Positions 31,882-41,943 of a stretch of 64,000 nt of DNA are shown piece after piece. This stretch comes from Fimenecus sp045532175 (GTDB lineage Bacteria; Bacillota; Clostridia; Oscillospirales; Acutalibacteraceae). Within the stretch, counting starts at the first letter, position 1. Every line of letters starts with the position of its first letter. Under the pieces are notes generated by a model. That model was not told where the DNA came from, searched no databases, and worked only from the letters and a program-made list of their open reading frames with translations. Location: NCBI GenBank assembly GCA_045532175.1, contig JAZSFK010000043.1:62001-126000 (forward strand). Direction: 5' to 3'. The translations under genes and the position numbers were made by a program.

Positions 31882-34017
31882 TTATGAACTTGGTCCTTTG
31901 CTTACAGTTAAAGTAATTAAAGTGTTAGTAGAATGTCTTGTAGAACCGTCAGCAGTTGGTGATTGAGATATAACTGTTCCGGCTGAATAACTGTTACTAT
32001 ATGTTTCAATTATTTCAACATTCTTAAATCCTGCTGCATTAAGTTTTGATTCAGCAGTTGATACATTATACCCAACAACATTTATAAGAACAACAATCTC
32101 TTCAACATCAGAAACCACAGCAGGAACCTGTGTAAAGTCAATAACACCTTTTTGTACCGGTGCATCATCAATTGTTACGGTATAAACATTCCCTGCACCA
32201 GTACCTGTTATTGAAACTACTTGAGTACCACCACCCAAATACAATTCACTTGATGTATATACAAGTGAATTATTAAGGTAAACCTTTAATACACCCGGTT
32301 TATTTACTGCGGGAAGTTTAACCTCAATATCTGCAGTACCTTCTGACGGAATACCATTACTGATTTCAATATCAATAGCAGAACCTGCAAGAACAGTTTC
32401 ACCCTCATTGAAGGATTGCCAAACAACAAAGCCCTTTTCGAGATTACTGTTTACCTCAGTAACTGTACCAAGCTCCAAGCCACTTGAAATGAGTAACTGT
32501 TCGGCTTCATCCTTGCCGTTGCCAATCAGATTTGGTACAACAACTTCGTCCTTTTTATCTGTTGCAATATAAACAGTAACAGTTGAGCCACTCTTAACAT
32601 AAGTACCTGCCTCAGGTGATGTACGAGTAACCTTACCCGGTGCAACACTTAAAGTATATTCTGTGACGTACTTTGGCTTCAATTTACTTGCAACAAGCAA
32701 TTCACCTGCTGAATCCTTATCCATACCGATAATTGACGTATCAATAAGTTTCATATCAACATTATTGACGATAGTCAGTTTTATTTCCGAACCACGTCTT
32801 GCCTTTTTATCAGCCTCCGGAGTCTGCGCAGTAACAGTTCCGTTTTCTTTATTTGCATCCTCTGTATATTCCGTAACAAACTCAAAATCCTCGTACTCTT
32901 TGTTATTCTGAATATCTTCGTAATAGTTCATTCCAATAAAATTCTGTACGACAATCTTTCCGTTATTTAATCCAAAAATAATTCCCGCCACAATGGCTGC
33001 AACAGCAATCAAACCGCATATTGCTCCAATCATAACCGCAGAAGTCTTATTCATTGGCTGCTTATCTTCTTCATCATCCTGTCTGTCAACATTAAAATGA
33101 CGAGTATCCCTTACGATTGTATCATTTGTGGTTTTGATATACTTTGTAGGTTCTTTGTCAACAAAATAAGAATAATTAAATTTTACAGACGGATTTCTTT
33201 TAAACTCATTGATATCAACAAGCATTTCGGCTGCAGAACGATATCGACTACTTGGATTTTTCTGCATAGCACGAATTGTAATCTGTTCAAGTCCAAGTGG
33301 TATTGTTGGTATAATTTCTCTTGGACGTACGGGCTCTTGCTGAAGTTGCATCAGAGCTACTGAAACAACACTGTCAGACTGAAATGGTAACTGGCCTGTC
33401 AGCATTTCATAAAGAACAACGCCAATTGAATATATGTCAGCCTTTTCATCTGTCATTTCACCACGTGCCTGTTCAGGACTGATATAATGCACAGAACCTA
33501 TTGCAGTATCAGTAATGGTATGATAGTCCGAGCGACTGAATCGGGCAATACCAAAATCAGTAACCTTGATAGTGCCATCTTGTAAAAGCATAATATTTTG
33601 AGGCTTAATATCCTGATGTACAATACCTTTATCATGAGCATGTTGAAGTGCTGCAAGAATCTGTCCGATAAAATGAACTGCTTCCTTCCAGTTAATTACA
33701 CCCTGTTGCTCAATATACTCTTTTAAAGTTATACCATCAACATATTCCATTACAATATACTGAAGTCTGTCGCCGAAACTAACATTGTAAACTCGAACAA
33801 TATTAGGATGAGAAAGTACAGCAATTGCTTTCGACTCATTTTTAAATCTGCGTTTGAATTCATCATTTGTAAGATACTCATCTTTAAGAATTTTAATTGC
33901 AACAATTCTATCGTCAATATTGTCGTAAGCTTTATAAACAACTGCCATACCACCTACGCCAATAATTTCTCTTATCTCATATCGTCCGTCGAGACGCTTT
34001 CCACAAAAATTATCCAT
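31882..34017 (-). CDS. prkC: Membrane Ser/Thr kinase with PASTA domains
   Basis: An Hanks-type kinase that senses peptidoglycan fragments or lipid II. The kinase domain (1-270) has the glycine loop GVGGMAVVYKA, VAIKILK, the catalytic HQDIKPQN and DFG, and APE replaced by SPEQA. One transmembrane helix is near residues 330-350, then outside the cell three PASTA domains, a beta-sandwich insert (about 560-630) and a fourth C-terminal PASTA domain. ATG 34017 follows AAGGAG; 9 more upstream codons are possible but unlikely. It has 711 aa. Its phosphatase PrpC is encoded just upstream. Confidence 0.94.
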   Translation of the reverse strand: MDNFCGKRLDGRYEIREIIGVGGMAVVYKAYDNIDDRIVAIKILKDEYLTNDEFKRRFKNESKAIAVLSHPNIVRVYNVSFGDRLQYIVMEYVDGITLKEYIEQQGVINWKEAVHFIGQILAALQHAHDKGIVHQDIKPQNIMLLQDGTIKVTDFGIARFSRSDYHTITDTAIGSVHYISPEQARGEMTDEKADIYSIGVVLYEMLTGQLPFQSDSVVSVALMQLQQEPVRPREIIPTIPLGLEQITIRAMQKNPSSRYRSAAEMLVDINEFKRNPSVKFNYSYFVDKEPTKYIKTTNDTIVRDTRHFNVDRQDDEEDKQPMNKTSAVMIGAICGLIAVAAIVAGIIFGLNNGKIVVQNFIGMNYYEDIQNNKEYEDFEFVTEYTEDANKENGTVTAQTPEADKKARRGSEIKLTIVNNVDMKLIDTSIIGMDKDSAGELLVASKLKPKYVTEYTLSVAPGKVTRTSPEAGTYVKSGSTVTVYIATDKKDEVVVPNLIGNGKDEAEQLLISSGLELGTVTEVNSNLEKGFVVWQSFNEGETVLAGSAIDIEISNGIPSEGTADIEVKLPAVNKPGVLKVYLNNSLVYTSSELYLGGGTQVVSITGTGAGNVYTVTIDDAPVQKGVIDFTQVPAVVSDVEEIVVLINVVGYNVSTAESKLNAAGFKNVEIIETYSNSYSAGTVISQSPTADGSTRHSTNTLITLTVSKGPSS

Positions 34018-34040
34018 AAATGCAGCTCCTTCCCTCTGTA

Positions 34041-34769
34041 TCAATAAGAAACTGTAACAACGGTTATGTTATCTCCACCGCCATTGTTATTAGCACGATT
34101 AACAAGTCTTTCTGCATATTCATAAAACTTTCCGTCAGCGGTAAGTTCATAAATTTCATTAGTTTCAATAAAATTAGTCAAACCGTCAGTACACATTAAA
34201 AGCACATCGTTTTCAGTAATGGATTCCTCACAAAAATCTATCCTTAACTCCTCTGAAACGCCAAGCGCACGAGTTATGAGATTCTTTCGAGGATGCTCAC
34301 GAGCCTCATCAGGTGTGATTTTACCACTATCAACCATTTCCTGAACATAAGAATGGTCTCTTGTCAGCTGATATAACTTATTGTTAGACAAAATATACGC
34401 CCTCGAATCTCCTGCATGTGCAACATAAACAGTTTCATTCGCAACAATTGAAACTACAACAGTCGTGCCCATTCCGTTTAATTCAGGGTTCTGTCTACTC
34501 ATTTCATATACTTCAATATTTGCAGCAGAAATTGCAGACATTAACATATTTCTGATAGAACCCGCAGACATTCCCGGGCGATATGATGAAGAAATTCTTT
34601 CAGAAATTAGTTTTACGGCAGTTGAACTGGCAAGATTTCCTCCTGCAACTCCACCCATACCGTCACACACAACAGCCCAAGCAACCGAACCCGGTAACTC
34701 ACCTGCTGCATAGGAATCCTGGTTATTAGTTCTTTTTAATCCGGTATCAGTTTTGGCTACAATTTTCAT
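34041..34769 (-). CDS. prpC: PP2C-type Ser/Thr phosphatase
   Basis: A Mn-dependent phosphatase (242 aa) that reverses phosphorylation by PrkC. Metal-site motifs include DGMGGVAGG (near 36), AHAGDSRAYI (near 117) and the C-terminal GGGDNITVV. ATG 34769 is preferred: AGGTGA lies 8 bases upstream, whereas an in-frame GTG at 34778 is too close to it. The prpC-prkC pair is conserved across Firmicutes. Confidence 0.94.
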   Translation of the reverse strand: MKIVAKTDTGLKRTNNQDSYAAGELPGSVAWAVVCDGMGGVAGGNLASSTAVKLISERISSSYRPGMSAGSIRNMLMSAISAANIEVYEMSRQNPELNGMGTTVVVSIVANETVYVAHAGDSRAYILSNNKLYQLTRDHSYVQEMVDSGKITPDEAREHPRKNLITRALGVSEELRIDFCEESITENDVLLMCTDGLTNFIETNEIYELTADGKFYEYAERLVNRANNNGGGDNITVVTVSY

Positions 34770-34774
34770 CACAA

Positions 34775-35809
34775 TCACCTACTTTTTCTCTTTGATGCTC
34801 TTAATTGACCACAAGAAGCATTTATATCACTTCCAAGAGTACGACGAACCGTCGCCGTTATTCCTCTTGAAGATAAAATATCAATAAAGCATTTTTGTCT
34901 TTCAACAGAACTCTTGACATAATTTGTTTCTCTTACATTATTAACGGGTATTAAATTAACATGGCACAACATACCCTTCAGTTTATCAGCCAATTCTGTT
35001 GCACAATCATCACTATCATTAACGCCCTTAATCATAGCATACTCAAAAGAAATTCGCCTTCCTGTTGTTTTCGAGTAATATCTACAGGCTTTCAGCAACT
35101 CATTGATATCATACGATTTATTTATAGGCATAGACATTGACCGAATATGATTGTTGGGGGCATGTAAGGATACCGATAACGTAAGTCCATACTGTTTTTC
35201 AGCTAATTCATATATTTTAGGAACTATGCCACATGTTGAAAGAGAGATATGACGCATACTCATATTCTGACCTTTTTCATGGGTAATAAGCTCCAGCATT
35301 TTTATGACATTATCATAATTGTCCAAAGGTTCACCTGTACCCATCAGCACAAGGTGATTAATTTTTATATTCAAATCCTTTTGTGCACAATATATTTCCG
35401 AAAGCATCTCACCAACAGAAAGTTGACGAACAAATCCCCCAATTGCAGATGCACAAAATGTACATCCCATTTTACATCCAACCTGAGTAGAAATACAAAT
35501 AGAATAACCGTACTTATATTTCATTACGACACTTTCTACATATTCTCCATCAGGGAGAACAAATAAATACTTTACAGTATCATCAATTTCAGAAACCAGC
35601 TTCGTATTAATCCGGCAATTGCTGATGTAATAATACTCACTCAGCTTATTGCGCATCTCCTTAGAGAGGTTTGTCATTTCTTCAAAGGAAGAAACACATT
35701 TTTCGTGTACCCACGAGAAAATCTGATTAACCCTGAATTTTGGAAATCCAAGGTCAATAAATTCAGATAACATCTCATCATAATTCAATGAACGCAAATC
35801 TTTAAGCAT
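34775..35809 (-). CDS. rlmN: Dual-specificity rRNA/tRNA adenine-C2 methyltransferase
   Basis: Radical SAM enzyme that methylates C2 of A2503 in 23S rRNA and A37 of some tRNAs. The cluster-binding cysteines are Cys112, Cys116 and Cys119 in CKMGCTFC. Other landmarks are GTGEPLDNYDN (SAM region) and the catalytic cysteine in the C-terminal INASCGQLR. It has 344 aa. The start shares one base with the rsmB stop. Confidence 0.96.
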   Translation of the reverse strand: MLKDLRSLNYDEMLSEFIDLGFPKFRVNQIFSWVHEKCVSSFEEMTNLSKEMRNKLSEYYYISNCRINTKLVSEIDDTVKYLFVLPDGEYVESVVMKYKYGYSICISTQVGCKMGCTFCASAIGGFVRQLSVGEMLSEIYCAQKDLNIKINHLVLMGTGEPLDNYDNVIKMLELITHEKGQNMSMRHISLSTCGIVPKIYELAEKQYGLTLSVSLHAPNNHIRSMSMPINKSYDINELLKACRYYSKTTGRRISFEYAMIKGVNDSDDCATELADKLKGMLCHVNLIPVNNVRETNYVKSSVERQKCFIDILSSRGITATVRRTLGSDINASCGQLRASKRKSR

Positions 35810-37077
35810 TAAATCGATTCCTTAATAAATTTTGCAAAGAAAAATCCGTCAGAGTTTCTGTGAGGAATTAATGTAGTCATTGAATCAAATTTAAATTCAC
35901 TATGTTCATTTAAAAATCTCTCACAGATGTTTTCATTTTCTTTTTTGCTTAACGAACAAGTAGAATAAACCAAAACACCATTTTCCTTTAGATACAATGA
36001 TGCATTATTTAAAATATTATATTGCAAATCCAATAATTTGTCAATAAAACCAAAATCCTTATACTTTATTTCGGGTTTTCTACGAATAACACCAAGACCA
36101 CCACATGGAACGTCACAGAGAACTTTATCCGCCCTAGGTAGTTTCGGGTTATATACTGATGCATCCCATATTTTAGCATCAATAATATCAATACCTAATC
36201 TTTTTGCACCATCGCTTATAAGCTTAATTTTATGTTCATACAAATCAAATGAATATATCTTACCGATATTATTCATCATTTCGGCGATGGTGAATGATTT
36301 TCCTCCCGGTGCAGCACAAAGGTCAAAAACAACATCATTCTCCTGTGGATTAAGACACTCAATGCATCTCTGTGAAGCTAAATCTTGAGCGTGGAAATAA
36401 CCTTTTTTATAACATTCTGTTTTAAATGCGTAACCATCAATTATTTCTAAAGAGGTTTCATTCTCAGAAATATGTTCTGCTGTTACACCTTCTTCTTCTA
36501 ACTGTGCAATTAATAAATCCGGCGTAATTTTTAATGTGTTGACACGGATAAATGTCGGTACCGAGCCTATTGAAGACTTTAAAATCTTTTTTGCATCTAT
36601 GTAACCATAATCATTAACGTAATGTTCAACCAATAGTTCCGGACAAGAGTATTTTATACTCATATTATAGATTTCGTTATCTGTTTCAGGCAAAGAAATA
36701 TCATTCGAAGAAATTTTTCTTAATACTGAATTTATAAGACCGGATGCAAAACCACATTTAACCTTTTTAGAAAGCTTGACACTTTCGTTTACTGCAGCAG
36801 AATCAGGCACTTTATCCATAAATTTAATCTGATAAACACCCATTCTTAAAATTGTCAACACCTGTGGGTTTAGTTTTTTTATAGGCTGTGACAAGAAAAT
36901 TGAAAGATAATAATCAATAGTTATTTTACGTTCTAAAACTCCATACACAAGTGCACATACAAATTGAGTCGATGTTGCTTCATTCTCTTTAAGCACACCA
37001 TCAACCGTTATATTTGAATATGCTTTATCACGTTCAATTTTGCTTAAAATTTTATATGCTAAAAATCTATCGTCCAT
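35809..37077 (-). CDS. rsmB: 16S rRNA (cytosine967-C5)-methyltransferase
   Basis: Methylates C967 of 16S rRNA. The N-terminal NusB-like RNA-binding domain spans about residues 1-140, and the SAM domain has DLCAAPGGKSFTIAEM near 250, the catalytic-pair segments DVPCGGLGVIRRKPEIK and YSTCSLSKKENE. It has 422 aa, normal for the family. It sits between the zinc metallopeptidase and rlmN with almost no spacing. Confidence 0.95.
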   Translation of the reverse strand: MDDRFLAYKILSKIERDKAYSNITVDGVLKENEATSTQFVCALVYGVLERKITIDYYLSIFLSQPIKKLNPQVLTILRMGVYQIKFMDKVPDSAAVNESVKLSKKVKCGFASGLINSVLRKISSNDISLPETDNEIYNMSIKYSCPELLVEHYVNDYGYIDAKKILKSSIGSVPTFIRVNTLKITPDLLIAQLEEEGVTAEHISENETSLEIIDGYAFKTECYKKGYFHAQDLASQRCIECLNPQENDVVFDLCAAPGGKSFTIAEMMNNIGKIYSFDLYEHKIKLISDGAKRLGIDIIDAKIWDASVYNPKLPRADKVLCDVPCGGLGVIRRKPEIKYKDFGFIDKLLDLQYNILNNASLYLKENGVLVYSTCSLSKKENENICERFLNEHSEFKFDSMTTLIPHRNSDGFFFAKFIKESI

Positions 37078-37079
37078 AA

Positions 37080-37787
37080 CTAATCTCTTCTTCTATTAAC
37101 AGTAAGAATCAAACGCAGCAAGTTTGCAATACTGACTGCAAGAGATGCAACATAGGTCATAGCTGCAGCAGTTAAAACTTTTTTTGCCCCGGATTTTTCT
37201 TCATTGGACAGAATATCTGTTTCACCTATAACGTGAATTGCTCTTTTACTTGCATTGAATTCAACCGGAAGAGTAACAAGTTGAAATAATACAGCAAAAG
37301 AGAAAAATATAACACCCGCATATGCCAGATAAGAAAAGCCTAGAAAAAAACCAAGGACAGCCAATGGAATACCTAATTTTGAGCCAAGATTTGCCAAAGG
37401 TAAAACAGTATTCCTAACCTTTATCGGTACATAACTTTGTGCATATTGTGCGGCATGGCCTGCTTCATGACACGCAACACCTATTGCTGCAACAGAAGTA
37501 GAATTATATACATTATCTGATAATCTTATAACATTTGTTCTCGGGTCAAAATGGTCTGTAAGATTACCATTAACACGTTCAATTCTTACATTATTTATTC
37601 CGTAATAACGCAACACTTCAAAAGCCGCTTGTGCACCTGTCAAGCGCCTTTGAGATAAGACTTTTGAATACTTATTAAATGATGATTTAACCTTTGCTGA
37701 TGCAATTAAAGACAGAATAATCATCGGCAATACTAAAATCAAATAATAATAGTTTGATAAATAGTAATATGAAAAATAATCAGGCAT
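37080..37787 (-). CDS. Membrane zinc metallopeptidase, YugP family
   Basis: 235 residues. A transmembrane helix near residues 10-30 precedes the metal-binding HEAGHAAQYAQ motif (near 108) and three more hydrophobic segments to the C-terminus. In B. subtilis yugP is unlinked to this block; its insertion between fmt and rsmB is a feature of the clostridial versions. The physiological substrate is unknown. Confidence 0.88.
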   Translation of the reverse strand: MPDYFSYYYLSNYYYLILVLPMIILSLIASAKVKSSFNKYSKVLSQRRLTGAQAAFEVLRYYGINNVRIERVNGNLTDHFDPRTNVIRLSDNVYNSTSVAAIGVACHEAGHAAQYAQSYVPIKVRNTVLPLANLGSKLGIPLAVLGFFLGFSYLAYAGVIFFSFAVLFQLVTLPVEFNASKRAIHVIGETDILSNEEKSGAKKVLTAAAMTYVASLAVSIANLLRLILTVNRRRD

Positions 37788-37789
37788 AA

Positions 37790-38722
37790 TTATCCTCCTA
37801 TGATAATACCTTTTTCAATTCTATGACCTCTTAAAAAACTTTCCGTATCCGTTTTACGTTTACCCTCTGCCTGAATTTCAAGGATTTCTATAACATTTCC
37901 ATCCCCGCACATACAAACCAGTCTATTTGTAGTATCTACAATTTCACCTGTTTTTCCTTCAAATTTTTCAGTTAATAATTGGGATTTATGAACCTTATAT
38001 TTTTTTCCATTTATAATAGTAGTCGCAACAGGCCATGGTGACAACCCACGTATTTGGTTATGAACTTCCTTTGCTGATTTACTAAAATCAATTGGGCATA
38101 ATTCCTTTGATAACATTGGTGCATAGTTAGAAAGACTATCATCCTGTTTTTGAGGTTTCAAATTATTACATTTAAGTTCTTTAATTGTTTCTTTTAAAAC
38201 CTCTGCTCCCATTATTGAAAGTTTGTCGTGTAATTCACCTGAATTCATATTTTCTGTAATTTCAACAGATTGTTTTAAAAGCATATCTCCGGTATCAAGA
38301 CCTACATCCATTTGCATTGATGTTACGCCTGTTTGACTTTCACCATTGATGATACTCCATTGAATAGGCGCAGCACCACGGAGTTTAGGTAATAAGGATG
38401 CATGTATATTTATACAACCAAATTTAACACTTTCAAGAATCTCTTTAGGAAGAATTTTGCCAAATGCTACAACTATAATCAAATCAGCATCAAGTGACTT
38501 TATTATCTCCAACGCAGTTCCGTCCCTCATTGATTGAGGTTGGAAAACCGGTATATTGTTTTCAACAGCACAAACCTTAACGGGAGGCGGGGTCAATTCA
38601 TATCCTCTACCCTTAGGTTTATCTGACTGAGTAAATACACCAACGACTTCGTCATCACTGTCTATAAGCGCTTGTAAGCAAGGTACTGAAAATTCAGGTG
38701 TACCCATAAAAATTATTCTCAT
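37790..38722 (-). CDS. fmt: Methionyl-tRNA formyltransferase
   Basis: Formylates the amino group of initiator methionyl-tRNA using 10-formyl-THF. Landmarks are MGTPEFSVPCLQAL at the N-terminus, the formyl-THF-site segment INIHASLLPKLRGAAPIQW (near 105) and the catalytic Asp in MDVGLDTGDM. The length of 310 aa is typical. It is paired with def, as usual. Confidence 0.96.
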   Translation of the reverse strand: MRIIFMGTPEFSVPCLQALIDSDDEVVGVFTQSDKPKGRGYELTPPPVKVCAVENNIPVFQPQSMRDGTALEIIKSLDADLIIVVAFGKILPKEILESVKFGCINIHASLLPKLRGAAPIQWSIINGESQTGVTSMQMDVGLDTGDMLLKQSVEITENMNSGELHDKLSIMGAEVLKETIKELKCNNLKPQKQDDSLSNYAPMLSKELCPIDFSKSAKEVHNQIRGLSPWPVATTIINGKKYKVHKSQLLTEKFEGKTGEIVDTTNRLVCMCGDGNVIEILEIQAEGKRKTDTESFLRGHRIEKGIIIGG

Positions 38723-38726
38723 AAAA

Positions 38727-39197
38727 TCAATCCTTGTTATACTTATTTATTTCTTCCTGTGAACAAAGTTTATCTATGTAAAGCGTTCCGTCCAGATGGT
38801 CAATTTCATGGCAAAATGCTCTTGCTTTTAATTCTGTACCTTTATATACACACCAATTGCCGTTTCTGTTTTGAGCCTTAACCTTTACAGTCATTGGTCT
38901 GATTGTATAGCCGGATTTTCCGGGTAATGAAAGACATCCTTCCGCACCGAACTGTTCACCATCAACCTCGATAATTTCAGGGTTGATGAGTTCTATAAGA
39001 CCATCACCAACATCAACCAAAACTACTCTTTTTAATATACCAACTTGAACAGCAGCAAGACCTACTCCCTCTGCTTGGTACATTGTGTCCTTCATATCGT
39101 CAAGAAGCTGCCATAATTTTTCATCAAAATTTTCTACTACTCTGCTCTTTTTTCTTAAAATTGGGTCATCCTCTGTTCTAATATTTCTTATAGCCAT
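38727..39197 (-). CDS. def: Peptide deformylase
   Basis: Removes the formyl group from nascent proteins. The three family motifs are present: GVGLAAVQVG (near 44), EGCLSLPG (near 85, metal-binding Cys) and the zinc or iron site CHEIDHLDG (near 130). At 156 aa it is a short type 1-like form. Only 4 bases separate it from fmt. Confidence 0.96.
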   Translation of the reverse strand: MAIRNIRTEDDPILRKKSRVVENFDEKLWQLLDDMKDTMYQAEGVGLAAVQVGILKRVVLVDVGDGLIELINPEIIEVDGEQFGAEGCLSLPGKSGYTIRPMTVKVKAQNRNGNWCVYKGTELKARAFCHEIDHLDGTLYIDKLCSQEEINKYNKD

Positions 39198-39208
39198 TTT
39201 AAAACTCC

Positions 39209-41659
39209 TTATAAAATACTTTCGGGATTTATGTCTGCATAAACACTGACATTATCATATTTTTTATCTTTTGCAAATTGTTTTAACAATTCACTAATCA
39301 TTTTTCTGAAATCTGATGTATTTTTACATTTGATAATTAATCTTTCACGATATTTACCACCAAGTTTAGATACTCTTGGTGTAACAGGGCCAAGAACAAT
39401 AATATTGATATCCTTATATTTATCAGAATGAATTACCTTTAACTGATTAAGAAAATCTTCAGATGCCTTTTTTACTGAATATTCAATTTCGGATGTAAAA
39501 CCAATAACGCACAAATCACAGAACGGCGGATAAATCATAGCCTTTCTCATCGGTAATTCAACATCATAAAACGATTCATAATCCTGTGCTCTTGCCATTG
39601 TTACAACTTCACTGTCCGGAAAAGTTGTTTGGATATATGCTTTACCCGGCGTATTTCCTCTGCCACTTCTTCCAACAACCTGTGTAATTAAATCAAATGC
39701 ACGTTCTCCTGCTTTATAATCGTCATTATAAAGCATTTGGTCAATATTAAGTACTCCGACTAACGTTACATTAGGGAAATTCAATCCCTTTGCTACCATT
39801 TGAGTGCCAACCAATATATCGTAATCTCCATTACCAAAGCTGCTGAAATTCTTTTCAAACGAATACCGTGATGAAGTCGTATCAGTATCCATCCTAAGAA
39901 TTTTTGCTTTAGGAACTATCATATTTAATTCCTCTTCAAGTTTTTGAGTGCCTGTACCACTGAATTTAACAGTTTCGTTATGACAATTACCACATTTATT
40001 TGAAAAAGGAACCGAATATCCACAATAATGGCAAATCAGCCTTCCGTTTTTTATATGATATGTTAATGAAATACTGCAATTCGGACAAGTAGATACCGTA
40101 CCACATTCAGTGCATTGAGCATAGGTATTATACCCTCTTCTGTTAAGCAATAATATGGACTGTTTTCCATTGGCAAAATTATCTCTTAATTCGTTCGCAA
40201 GACATTTGCTGATATTCTCAAGAATCATATCACTTTGGTAAATAGTATTTATTGTATGAACATCAGGCAATATGGCATTTCCATATCTTTTTTCAAGCTT
40301 AAACAAGGAATATACACCGTTTCTGGCTTTTGTATAAGTATCAATTGACGGTGTTGCTGAAGATAGAACCAACAAACCGTTATGACAACCGGTACGATAT
40401 AATGCAACATCCTTTGCATTATATCTTGGCGACATCTCTGATTTATAGGTATGCTCCTGTTCTTCATCAATGATAATAAGGCCTATATCTTCAAATGGAG
40501 CAAAAACAGCTGAACGAGTACCAATTGCTATTTTTGCATCACCGTTTTTTATTCTTTTCCACTCATCAAGTCTTTGTCCCAAAGATAGTGCACTATGAAA
40601 AACGGCCACCTTATCACCATATCTGCCGTAAAAAATTGAAAGCATTTGCGGAGTAAGTGATATTTCAGGAACCATAACAATAATACCCTTATTATCATTT
40701 AATGCTTTATCAATCAGTTTTAAATATACCTGTGTCTTTCCACTCCCGGTAACCCCAAAGAGTAAGGCACATTCAGGTTTTTTATTGTCCAACAAAGACT
40801 TAAGACCACAATAAGCATTATTTTGTTCTTCAGAAAGCTTAATTTCTGAAAGGACACCGTTTTCATCATAATCATAAGGCTTACGAAAAACCTCATCATC
40901 ATAAAGTCTTATAATATGCTTATTCTCAAGTGCATTTATTACCGCCATTGAGAACCCGGTAAAATAACACAATTCTTTTACTGAAACCGGACCAACATCG
41001 GATAAGATTCTAACAACTTCCTGTTGTTTTTTTGTCAGCTTATCTGTTTCAATTTCCTCAGGTATTACAGCAAAATCAACCATTTTAATCGTTGCATCGT
41101 TCATTTTACGCTGTGCGTCAATATTTTTTAGAAGAATGCCCTTGTCAACCATTTTATCAAGAATACTTATATCCTTTTTAATATCACAGGATGATAAAAT
41201 CAATTCACATTTAACAAAATTCTTCTTGGTACTTAAATAATCAAATACTGCCTTTTCAGTACCATCAGCTATCTCTCCGGTATAATCAGAATTGACCGCA
41301 TACATAACATTGACTGACATAAGTAAACCATGTGGCAAAAATAATCTGCACGCATCAAAGTATGTGCAAAAACATCTGTCGTGAATAAAATTAGATGTTT
41401 TAAGCATTTCCCTTGTTAAAACAGGCTTTTCATCAATAACTGAATCTATTTTTTTTAATTTTTTTTCAGATGTTAGATTGTAGCCAACACCAAAAACAAT
41501 TCCGATTCTTTTCTTTTGTGAATTACCAAAAGGAACCAAAACCCGTTTTCCGGGTAAAACATCGTTATATAAATTTTTAGGAACAGAATATTCGAACAAC
41601 ATGTCAAAAGAATATGCTGTATTTTCAACAGCAATCTTCGCAACAGCTAAATCTCCCAT
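39209..41659 (-). CDS. priA: Primosomal protein N' (replication restart helicase)
   Basis: DNA helicase that reloads the replisome at stalled forks. The N-terminal DNA-binding domain leads into the helicase core with GVTGSGKTQVYL (Walker A, near 304), IIDEEQEHTYK and a zinc-binding cluster of eight cysteines (CTECGTVSTCPNC, CHYCG, CGNC near 505-550). The length of 816 aa suits Firmicute PriA. It follows rpoZ by 53 bases, the second-largest gap in this part of the block. Confidence 0.95.
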   Translation of the reverse strand: MGDLAVAKIAVENTAYSFDMLFEYSVPKNLYNDVLPGKRVLVPFGNSQKKRIGIVFGVGYNLTSEKKLKKIDSVIDEKPVLTREMLKTSNFIHDRCFCTYFDACRLFLPHGLLMSVNVMYAVNSDYTGEIADGTEKAVFDYLSTKKNFVKCELILSSCDIKKDISILDKMVDKGILLKNIDAQRKMNDATIKMVDFAVIPEEIETDKLTKKQQEVVRILSDVGPVSVKELCYFTGFSMAVINALENKHIIRLYDDEVFRKPYDYDENGVLSEIKLSEEQNNAYCGLKSLLDNKKPECALLFGVTGSGKTQVYLKLIDKALNDNKGIIVMVPEISLTPQMLSIFYGRYGDKVAVFHSALSLGQRLDEWKRIKNGDAKIAIGTRSAVFAPFEDIGLIIIDEEQEHTYKSEMSPRYNAKDVALYRTGCHNGLLVLSSATPSIDTYTKARNGVYSLFKLEKRYGNAILPDVHTINTIYQSDMILENISKCLANELRDNFANGKQSILLLNRRGYNTYAQCTECGTVSTCPNCSISLTYHIKNGRLICHYCGYSVPFSNKCGNCHNETVKFSGTGTQKLEEELNMIVPKAKILRMDTDTTSSRYSFEKNFSSFGNGDYDILVGTQMVAKGLNFPNVTLVGVLNIDQMLYNDDYKAGERAFDLITQVVGRSGRGNTPGKAYIQTTFPDSEVVTMARAQDYESFYDVELPMRKAMIYPPFCDLCVIGFTSEIEYSVKKASEDFLNQLKVIHSDKYKDINIIVLGPVTPRVSKLGGKYRERLIIKCKNTSDFRKMISELLKQFAKDKKYDNVSVYADINPESIL

Positions 41660-41712
41660 ACTCTGCCCCCTTTAATAATTATATTCTATTTTTATTACTG
41701 TAAAATATCCTC

Positions 41713-41907
41713 TTATTCAGCATCCGCAAGTTCGTACTTGCCGGTGATAACTTCATCCAATGCAATACTTACAGGTTTTTCATTGAGTATTTCTCCATTT
41801 TCCTGTGCTTCAGAAGAAATATCTCTTGCTCTTTTGGCAATAGCAGTTACAAGAGAATATCTGCTTGGATTTTTTTCAAGTACTTTTCTTAAATCTGGAT
41901 TAAACAT
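41713..41907 (-). CDS. rpoZ: RNA polymerase omega subunit
   Basis: 64 residues beginning MFNPDLRKVLEKNPSRYSLVTAIAKRAR, the conserved omega core that binds the beta' subunit and helps assembly. The tail EKPVSIALDEVITGKYELAD matches clostridial versions. Its position between gmk and priA follows B. subtilis (gmk-rpoZ-coaBC-priA), except that coaBC is absent here. Confidence 0.92.
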   Translation of the reverse strand: MFNPDLRKVLEKNPSRYSLVTAIAKRARDISSEAQENGEILNEKPVSIALDEVITGKYELADAE

Positions 41908-41943
41908 TATTTATTACCTCACTAATATGAATTTTATATGTAA

